Positions 6,039 to 11,220 of a stretch of 11,220 bases of DNA are shown here, piece after piece. Origin of the DNA: an uncultured Terriglobus sp. (lineage in GTDB: Bacteria; Acidobacteriota; Terriglobia; Terriglobales; Acidobacteriaceae); assembly GCA_937859825.1 (NCBI GenBank), contig CALMAP010000090.1, positions 1 to 11,220 on the forward strand, given 5' to 3'. A program made the translations under genes and the position numbers. Every line of letters begins with the position of its first letter. The stretch's first letter is position 1. The notes under the pieces were generated by a model. The model was not told the DNA's origin. It worked only from the letters and a program-made list of their open reading frames with translations, and did no database searches.

Positions 6039-9000
6039 TTACCTCCTTCTCACCGCTATTGGTGTTGGCGTTTGTACTTTTGCTTTTTGCTGGGTTTGCT
6101 GCTTGCTGGCATCTGCCGTGCGCTGCTTTGCCGCGTGTTTGGCACTGCGATCTGCATCCCCACCCTGTAATGATATGCTCTGGTCTTTGCCGAGCTTCAC
6201 CCTGCGGTGGTTATCGTTTTGCGGCTGGTGACCTTGCTCACCTTTACTCCGGCTGATGGCCTGCTTGAAATGGTCGGTCGCGGCTCGGAATGTGTTCGCC
6301 AAGCGGGCAACGCGGCCTGTCGCCGGGGTCTGCGTTTGCTCTGCCGGTTTCGCCCTCTCCGCTACCTTGCTTGGCTTGGCTTCGGTTGGCGGCGAAGTCG
6401 GACGGATGAAGCTGCGCTTGTTGGTTTCGGTGTAGCCCGGCTTTTTCTCTTGGTTGCCGGAATAGCCTTTGGAGCGGCTTTTGCCATCCGCCGTATGGTT
6501 GTTGCGGCGTGCCTCGACGTATTGCCGCCAATCCGTACCGTTCTGCTTCTGGGCCGCCGCATCCTGCCGCCGCTCTTGCAGCAGGTTTTTGACGAAAGTT
6601 TTAGACTCCCCTTCCGCCCGGCGGCTCTGGATCGACTCGCGCCACTGTTTGGCGTTCATTTCCATGCCCACAAAAGAAGCGATTTCAGCTTCACGAAGTC
6701 CAGCTAATTCGACACCGGACAACCGGATTGCCGTGTTTCCAACCGCTTCCTGCAATCCGCTCCGGCTATCGGTGTAAATGCGAACCGTCTCTTTGCCCCG
6801 GCTGACGCTCACATAAAACTGCTCCTTTGTGGAACTCGCACCGAACGACGATTCGCTCTGGGCAATGAGCACATCCCGGACGCTTTTGCTCTGCGATGCA
6901 TGCGAAGTGCTGCAATAGCCATAGGCGAGATGCCCGTGGTGAGGATTCAAGACCGCTTTGGTGTTGAGCACGATTTGCCCCTTCCGGTTGAACCCGGCCA
7001 CCGAGAAACCATAGCCGTTGTCAATCCGCCGCCCATCAGCGGTCTCGCCGTTCCGTGTAATGCGGATTTGGTCGCCCACTGCCAGCGTGATTTCGCGTTC
7101 CTCGTAAACCTGGAAGCGGGCAGCATGTTCAAGCGGGAGCGAGACCCGCCGTCCGGCCTGGTTCTCAATTTGCACCGCTCTGGTTTCATCCTGCCTCAAG
7201 ACCCTGAAAAGCTCACCGCGCTTGATGCCCTTGGCGTTTTGATGGAACTGGACGGCCAAGCCCTCGCCGTACAGTTCAGGCCTTTTGCGGTCGGCTTCCT
7301 CCCATTGCAGATTGTGATACTGGACGAAGTTGCGGTCACCGCGCAACTGCCCCGCTTCGCGCCTGGCATCGCGAATCGCGGCAGTCACCTTGGCACTTTC
7401 CGCATGAGTAGGAGATACCACCAGCGGAACACTGCCCTGGCGGCTCAACTGCAAAAAGTCGTGAGCCAGCAGCCGGTAACGCTCAACGTCGTCTTGCACC
7501 TCGACGATGGCGTCCAAGCCGTCCAAACGCCGGAAAGCAGACGGCAAGTCGCCTTTGCTCAAAGCGGCAACCGCACTGCGGTAGGCTTCTCGCTCCTGGC
7601 GTCTGATCTCGGCGACTTCCGCCACCTTCATACCGGCATGCGTTTGGAGTAGCCGGAAAGGATTGCCGCGAGCAACCGGCGCATGCTGTTGAGCGTCGCC
7701 GGTAAGGATTATCCGCGTCGAGCTGCCGACCGCCCGCATGATGCGCCACATGTCCCGCACGCCGAGCAGCCCAGCTTCGTCAATCCATATCGCCTGCCCC
7801 CTGACCTTCTGTTGAAGCTCCGGATTGGCGAGCAGATGTGCAACAGTCTGCGCGTTGGCAAATCCGGATTCCCGGAGCGTGCCGCGCGATGCCTCCGCCG
7901 ATGGTGCGAAGGCAAAAACCCGCCTGCCGGTCGCCTCAATGGCGGGAACCACTTCCTGCATCAGCGTGGTTTTGCCCGCGCCGGCCACGCCGCGCACGGC
8001 AATCACCTGATCCTTACTATATAGTATATGGCGCACCGCCGCCCGCTGCTCCCCTGTCAGCCGCTCATCAGTGAATTTGGCGTGGCGTTGCTTGAACGGC
8101 GCACATACTCCCCTTCCCGTCCGCACAAAGTTGATGAGCGATACTTCCTCTGCCAGCACATCCAGCGAGGTACAAAGCCGCTCGCCTTTGATTTCTCGCT
8201 CGACCATGCCGTGTAGACTGAATCCGGCACGTATTTCTGTCGGCATGACTTGCCCGACGCCGTAGCGCATGGCCTCGCCCATCAAGCGAGTGGATTCGAC
8301 GACGGAATGTTTGGCAAAGAGCTTTTCACAAGCGTAGTCCAGTGCCTCTTTGGCCGTGATTTTCGAGGTCTGTTGTCCGGTTGTTTGACCGAACCTTACC
8401 CTTGTGATTGCCGCCTTCTCTTCCGCCGTAAGCCTTCCCTCCCAAACCTTGAGCAATGCCGAACGCGTCAAGCCCTTGCGTTTACCCTCCCGGCTCGTCG
8501 CTCCAAGTGCATCCTTCGCCTTGGCGTCCGTGATACCTTTGGTGTCGGCCAGCCGCTCAATTTGCGCGGTGCGGCGGGAGAACTTGGTAATAACACTCTG
8601 CGGAATGCCGCCGATTTCCCAACCTTGGCGCGTGCGCTGAATTCCATAGCCGAGCGAGGTAATCTTATCGGTCAGCCGGGAGTGAAAGACTGCTTCGCTG
8701 TACGGAGCTTCCTTCTTGATTCCCGCCCAGGATGCGGCCTTCCATCGCTTTTCCACCGGATCAAAGGTCGAGTTGAAGGCGAAGCAATGAACGTGCAAAT
8801 GCGGGTCGGGAATGCCGCCCACCGGCCTCGCCGTGAAGTGAACGAATTCGGCCCACGCCAGGTTTCCGGTGAGCCGTTCGCTATGCTCACCCCGCCGCTG
8901 CACCCTTGTTGCCGCCCGCACTTCAATCTCACTCATCGTCTCGGCAACCACCGAGCGGAAGGCATCCACAATGCGGTTATCGCCAGTCAGCGCGTGGAGT

Positions 9001-9284
9001 ACCGAGAGACTTTTTGGCGCATGGAAATTCAGGTCGTATCCCACCCGCCTATCCGCCCGCGTGCGCGGCGTCAGGTTCTTGCCCGTCGCCGGATGGATGT
9101 TTTCCGCCAGCGCCGCGAAGGCTTCGCTGTTTACTTTACCGGTGAGACCCAGCCGCTCAGCAGCCAACCCGTACCATTGGCCGATAACTTCCTGCTTCTC
9201 CGAATAGTAGTCTTCGCGCTTTAAGCCTTCGGCATAATACGCCTTCGCCGCCGCAACGCTTTTATGAGCTACGACACGCAGCAT
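6039..9284 (-). CDS. MobF-family (TrwC/TraI-like) conjugative relaxase-helicase (1081 aa)
   Basis: The N-terminal relaxase domain has two tyrosine pairs, Y16-Y17 and Y26-Y27, as in TrwC; the motif GYDLNFHAPKSLS at 82-94 with the catalytic-type Asp84; and the metal-binding histidines H149, H164 and H166 (FVHFTAR, DPHLHVHCF). The helicase part is superfamily 1B/RecD-like, with Walker A GVAGAGKTT at 432-440, Walker B WIDEAG at 500-505, LTGDAQQ at 527-533, EIRRQ at 559-563, a motif-V-like HASQSKS at 795-801 and YVSVSRGK at 824-831. Residues about 880-1081 are basic, Gln/Pro/Lys-rich and probably disordered. The ATG at 9284 was chosen over an in-frame ATG at 9437 because MLRVVAHKSVAAAKAYY matches the family N-terminus and a weak GGGG lies 5 bases upstream. 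The family nicks oriT, stays covalently attached to the 5' end and unwinds the strand for transfer. It heads a three-gene operon and diverges from the coupling ATPase. Confidence 0.95.
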   Translation of the reverse strand: MLRVVAHKSVAAAKAYYAEGLKREDYYSEKQEVIGQWYGLAAERLGLTGKVNSEAFAALAENIHPATGKNLTPRTRADRRVGYDLNFHAPKSLSVLHALTGDNRIVDAFRSVVAETMSEIEVRAATRVQRRGEHSERLTGNLAWAEFVHFTARPVGGIPDPHLHVHCFAFNSTFDPVEKRWKAASWAGIKKEAPYSEAVFHSRLTDKITSLGYGIQRTRQGWEIGGIPQSVITKFSRRTAQIERLADTKGITDAKAKDALGATSREGKRKGLTRSALLKVWEGRLTAEEKAAITRVRFGQTTGQQTSKITAKEALDYACEKLFAKHSVVESTRLMGEAMRYGVGQVMPTEIRAGFSLHGMVEREIKGERLCTSLDVLAEEVSLINFVRTGRGVCAPFKQRHAKFTDERLTGEQRAAVRHILYSKDQVIAVRGVAGAGKTTLMQEVVPAIEATGRRVFAFAPSAEASRGTLRESGFANAQTVAHLLANPELQQKVRGQAIWIDEAGLLGVRDMWRIMRAVGSSTRIILTGDAQQHAPVARGNPFRLLQTHAGMKVAEVAEIRRQEREAYRSAVAALSKGDLPSAFRRLDGLDAIVEVQDDVERYRLLAHDFLQLSRQGSVPLVVSPTHAESAKVTAAIRDARREAGQLRGDRNFVQYHNLQWEEADRKRPELYGEGLAVQFHQNAKGIKRGELFRVLRQDETRAVQIENQAGRRVSLPLEHAARFQVYEEREITLAVGDQIRITRNGETADGRRIDNGYGFSVAGFNRKGQIVLNTKAVLNPHHGHLAYGYCSTSHASQSKSVRDVLIAQSESSFGASSTKEQFYVSVSRGKETVRIYTDSRSGLQEAVGNTAIRLSGVELAGLREAEIASFVGMEMNAKQWRESIQSRRAEGESKTFVKNLLQERRQDAAAQKQNGTDWRQYVEARRNNHTADGKSRSKGYSGNQEKKPGYTETNKRSFIRPTSPPTEAKPSKVAERAKPAEQTQTPATGRVARLANTFRAATDHFKQAISRSKGEQGHQPQNDNHRRVKLGKDQSISLQGGDADRSAKHAAKQRTADASKQQTQQKAKVQTPTPIAVRRR
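6041..6047 (-). promoter_or_regulatory. Strong ribosome-binding site of the 139-aa gene
   Basis: Read on the minus strand this is AGGAGGT, a near-perfect anti-16S match, 8 bases before the ATG at 6032. It overlaps the stop codon of the relaxase gene at its first base (6041). It is the clearest ribosome-binding site in the window and indicates that the small protein is translated efficiently from the relaxase message. Confidence 0.85.
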
Positions 9285-9346
9285 AGATACCCCGATTGTG
9301 TTGGATGTTGACGAATGATTGTTACCTCTAATTGGTGTTGTCCCTG

Positions 9347-9361
9347 CCCTGTTGGACAGGG
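9347..9361. repeat. Perfect inverted repeat, 6-bp arms
   Basis: CCCTGT and ACAGGG flank the 3-base loop TGG. The element lies 63 bases upstream of the chosen relaxase start. It could form a small stable hairpin in single-stranded transfer DNA, or serve as an operator in the relaxase promoter region. There is no T-tract on either side that would make it a terminator. Confidence 0.55.
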
Positions 9362-9405
9362 TGAATAGCCGACTGGTGGCGAGCGGATTTTTACCCGCCA
9401 AGCTG

Positions 9406-9445
9406 CTCAGAAGTTCGCGTTTTGACCCAGCCAGCAACTCAGAAG
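9406..9445 (+). repeat. Short direct repeat pair CTCAGAAG
   Basis: CTCAGAAG occurs at 9406-9413 and again at 9438-9445, 32 bases apart (about three helical turns), each preceded by a similar AGC-x-x. The helical phasing would suit a DNA-binding accessory protein of the relaxosome, but eight-base repeats can arise by chance. Confidence 0.35.
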
Positions 9446-9466
9446 AAGGGGCATACAGACATCTCC

Positions 9467-9483
9467 TTTTAGCACTGCTAAAA
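9467..9483. repeat. Perfect 17-bp palindrome (8-1-8), oriT or operator candidate
   Basis: TTTTAGCA and TGCTAAAA are exact reverse complements around a single central C. As DNA this is an ideal dimeric-repressor operator. As single-stranded DNA it would form a 7-bp stem with a 3-base loop. It stands immediately 5' of TTGTCT, the layout expected for the hairpin recognised by a MobF relaxase next to nic. Confidence 0.6.
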
Positions 9484-9541
9484 TTGTCTCGCTTTCAGCG
9501 CTTGAACTGATACGCTCGCGTAAATATTCGACGCTGCAACC

Positions 9542-11095
9542 ATGTCTCAAATCCCTCTCGCCAAGGCCAGTCCGCCGTCACCGGCGAACCGGGATTGGCC
9601 CGATAACGACGAGGCACTTTTGGAACTGAGTGCCGACGACGGAAAGACCAAGCTGCCAGAAAACTTCTGGTGCCTCAACGACGCTTTTCAAGGTGTCCAA
9701 GTGTTCGGTGGAACCGGCTCGGGCAAGTCGTCCGGCAGCGGTCAGGCACTGACCCACGCCTTCCTCGATGCCAATTTAGGCGGCCTCGTTTTAACCGCCA
9801 AGACCGATGAGGTTCATGCTTGGCAGGAGTACGCCAAAGCTGCTGGGCGTGAGTCAGATTTACTCATCGTCGATGAACACGCCAAATGGCGCTTCAATTT
9901 CTTGAGCTACGAATTGAACCGTTCGGGAGCCGGTGCCGGACACACGGAGAACTTGGTGAATCTCTTTACCAGCGTGCTCGAAGCATCCGAGCGAAAGCAC
10001 GGCCAAGGCGGCGGCAGCGATAGCTACTGGCAGCGCACCCTGAAGCAATTGCTCCGTAACGCCATCGACTTGGCCGTCATCGCAGCCGACGACCTCGACC
10101 TGCCCTCGCTTTACCGGATCATCACTTCCGCCCCGCGTTCGGTGGCGGAGGCCGAGGATGAAAAATGGCAGTCTGATTCGGTCTGTTGCCAGCTCCTTGA
10201 AGTCGCCAAGGAAAAGGCGGCGGCGAAGAATCGAGAAGCGGACCTGGAACTGACCCGCGATTACTGGCTGAAGGAGTTCCCCGGCCTTGCCGTGGAAACT
10301 CGTTCGGTGATCGTCTCTACCTTTACGAGCATGGCCGACTGCTTCCTGCGCGGGATGCTCCGCCGCTTGTTTTGCGCCGACACAAATTTCAAACCCGAAG
10401 ACACCTTCACCGGAAGAATCATCGTCTTAAACCTGCCCGTAAAGGAATACAACGAACTTGGGCAGTTCGCCCAAGTGCTTTTCAAGTTCGTTTGGCAACG
10501 TGCGGTTGAACGGCGCATCCCGCCACTCATCGGACGCAAAGCCGTGGAAGAAACCATTCGTCCGGTGTTCTTGTGGGCAGACGAGAGCCAGTTCTTTGTA
10601 AATTCATACGACGCGCTTTTCCAGAGTACGGCAAGATCTTCCCGGGCCTGCACCGTCTACCTGACCCAAAATCTCCCGAGCTATTTGGCTGTGTTTAGCG
10701 GCTCCAACTCCCGGTCGGAAGTTGAAGCCTTTGTCGGGAACCTTCAGACCAAGATTTTTCACGCCAACGGAGATCCGACGACCAACAACTGGGCGGCGGA
10801 TTCCATCGGGAGAACCCGGCAGATGCAGTATTATGGCGGCACGAGCGAGACACTTGCCCGCGCCTCCGGCCCCGCTGGAGGCAGTAACCAGAGCGCAGGC
10901 GTCAGCCAGGTTGTTGAGTACTTGGTGCAACCTCAGGAGTTCACGATGCTACGCACCGGTGGCGAGGAGTGCGCCCTGAAAGTTGACAGCATCATTTTTC
11001 AAGGTGGGCGGCGGTGGGTCGTGCCGAGCAAGGACAAGCCGAAAATGCAAAATCATATTCGCCATGTGTTCACCCAAATTGCTACGAACCCATGA
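9542..11095 (+). CDS. VirD4/TraD/TrwB-type conjugative coupling ATPase (517 aa)
   Basis: The product has Walker A GGTGSGKSS at residues 56-64, then LTAKTDE at 84-90 as in coupling proteins. The central part (about 150-290) would hold the all-alpha insertion. GRIIVLNLPVKEY at 291-303 is followed by Walker B VFLWADESQFF at 342-352 (Asp347, Glu348), a sensor-like YLTQNLPSY at 373-381, and a TraM-recognition/TraD_C-type ending with KIFHANGDPTTNNW at 404-417. Such ATPases form a hexamer that links the relaxosome to the type IV secretion channel and pumps DNA. Unlike TrwB or VirD4 there is no hydrophobic N-terminal membrane region: the first 50 residues are polar. No Shine-Dalgarno precedes the ATG at 9542. 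The gene runs divergently from the relaxase. The family call is secure; whether it needs a separate membrane partner is open. Confidence 0.92.
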   Translation: MSQIPLAKASPPSPANRDWPDNDEALLELSADDGKTKLPENFWCLNDAFQGVQVFGGTGSGKSSGSGQALTHAFLDANLGGLVLTAKTDEVHAWQEYAKAAGRESDLLIVDEHAKWRFNFLSYELNRSGAGAGHTENLVNLFTSVLEASERKHGQGGGSDSYWQRTLKQLLRNAIDLAVIAADDLDLPSLYRIITSAPRSVAEAEDEKWQSDSVCCQLLEVAKEKAAAKNREADLELTRDYWLKEFPGLAVETRSVIVSTFTSMADCFLRGMLRRLFCADTNFKPEDTFTGRIIVLNLPVKEYNELGQFAQVLFKFVWQRAVERRIPPLIGRKAVEETIRPVFLWADESQFFVNSYDALFQSTARSSRACTVYLTQNLPSYLAVFSGSNSRSEVEAFVGNLQTKIFHANGDPTTNNWAADSIGRTRQMQYYGGTSETLARASGPAGGSNQSAGVSQVVEYLVQPQEFTMLRTGGEECALKVDSIIFQGGRRWVVPSKDKPKMQNHIRHVFTQIATNP

Positions 11096-11175
11096 AGGAC
11101 AAGCAGGTTTCACCGCCGAACGCTGAGCCACGAATACCATTCGTCAGCGCATTCCTGCATTGCGTGAGCAGGTAG
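11092..11175 (+). CDS. Possible 27-aa ORF coupled to the coupling-protein stop
   Basis: The ATG overlaps the stop of the coupling gene (ATGA), the same coupling arrangement seen at 3125. The ORF runs 27 codons to a TAG at 11173-11175 and encodes a product starting MKDKQVSPPNAEP with no recognisable domain. After the TAG the same frame stays open to the window edge, so this may be a short leader peptide, the start of a gene broken by a stop, or chance. Evidence is limited to the overlap. Confidence 0.25.
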   Translation: MKDKQVSPPNAEPRIPFVSAFLHCVSR

Positions 11176-11220
11176 TGGTTACCTGACTGTTGCTTTGTGT
11201 TGGATGGCGAGGTTGTAGGT

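Larger units (their letters stand above)
9285..9541. other. Divergent intergenic region, candidate oriT and promoters
   Basis: This 257-bp stretch separates the divergent relaxase and coupling-protein genes and encodes nothing convincing. It contains a perfect hairpin (9347-9361), direct CTCAGAAG repeats (9406-9413 and 9438-9445) and a perfect palindrome (9467-9483) followed directly by TTGTCT (9484-9489). From memory, the nic site of the MobF plasmid R388 reads TATTGTCT/ATAG just 3' of an inverted repeat, so this resembles an oriT whose nick would fall near 9489/9490 on the + strand. TTGTCT (9484-9489) with TGATAC (9508-9513), 18 bases apart, could alternatively be a sigma-70-like promoter for the coupling gene. 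The position next to the relaxase is strong support; the exact nic is a guess. Confidence 0.5.

Noticed and set aside
5428..6231. A 267-codon open frame on the + strand
   Set aside because: It runs antisense across three operon genes and their well-formed ribosome-binding site; its translation is Ser/Cys-rich and non-domain-like.
6900..7652. A 250-codon open frame on the + strand
   Set aside because: It is antisense to the helicase region of the relaxase, which carries conserved motifs in the other strand.
8250..9224. A 324-codon open frame on the + strand
   Set aside because: It lies wholly antisense to the relaxase domain, whose motifs are unmistakable. The translation has no recognisable domain and the frame is a by-product of GC-rich codon use.
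9319..9510. A 63-codon + strand frame in the divergent intergenic region
   Set aside because: It starts with TTG, has no ribosome-binding site, and spans both inverted repeats. It is better read as non-coding.
1..11220. tRNA, rRNA, CRISPR arrays, insertion sequences or a transposase
   Set aside because: No cloverleaf, rRNA-like stretch, regular repeat-spacer pattern, transposase or terminal inverted repeats were seen by eye on either strand.

Overview
The window looks like part of a bacterial conjugative or mobilizable element (plasmid or integrated element) that carries, or sits beside, a polymorphic-toxin (Rhs) locus. Gene density is high. Composition is mosaic: the mobilization genes and the Rhs core are visibly GC-rich, while about 2,640-4,280 is AT-richer. 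The host cannot be fixed from the sequence. The relaxase subtype (a MobF protein opening with MLRVVAHKSVAAAKAYYAEG) and a secreted YD-repeat/Calx-beta protein both remind me of Verrucomicrobiota/Planctomycetota (PVC group) genomes, but that is recollection plus inference and is held with low-to-moderate confidence.

Left part, + strand (1-4279). The 3' part of a large RHS/YD-repeat gene enters from outside the window. Its core ends in a textbook P-x4-D-P-x-G-L junction (residues PISLIDPFGL), followed by a 164-residue variable C-terminal tip that I do not recognise. The next gene starts inside the Rhs stop codon (ATGA overlap). It encodes a 200-residue AT-rich protein whose position and size fit a cognate immunity protein. 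After a 27-bp gap comes a small secreted protein with a signal peptide, two YD repeats and one Calx-beta domain.

Middle part, - strand (9284 down to 4302). Three tightly packed genes read leftwards: a 1081-residue MobF (TrwC/TraI-type) relaxase-helicase, a 139-residue unknown protein (6-bp gap, strong AGGAGGT ribosome-binding site), and a 434-residue membrane-anchored protein that is probably a beta-propeller (6-bp gap). This operon converges on the Calx-beta gene with only 22 bp between the stop codons.

Right part, + strand (9542-11175). A VirD4/TraD-type coupling ATPase without an N-terminal membrane segment is transcribed divergently from the relaxase. A 27-codon ORF overlaps its end by ATGA. 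The 257-bp divergent region (9285-9541) is the only sizeable non-coding stretch. It contains a perfect 8-1-8 palindrome followed directly by TTGTCT, an arrangement resembling the hairpin-plus-nic layout of R388-type MobF origins of transfer, plus a second perfect hairpin and a pair of direct repeats. It is the best candidate for oriT and for the two divergent promoters.

Working model: the relaxase nicks and unwinds DNA at an oriT in 9285-9541, and the coupling ATPase hands the complex to a secretion channel encoded elsewhere. The two small-operon proteins are uncharacterised accessory factors, and the Rhs toxin/immunity pair is a competition cargo or neighbouring island.
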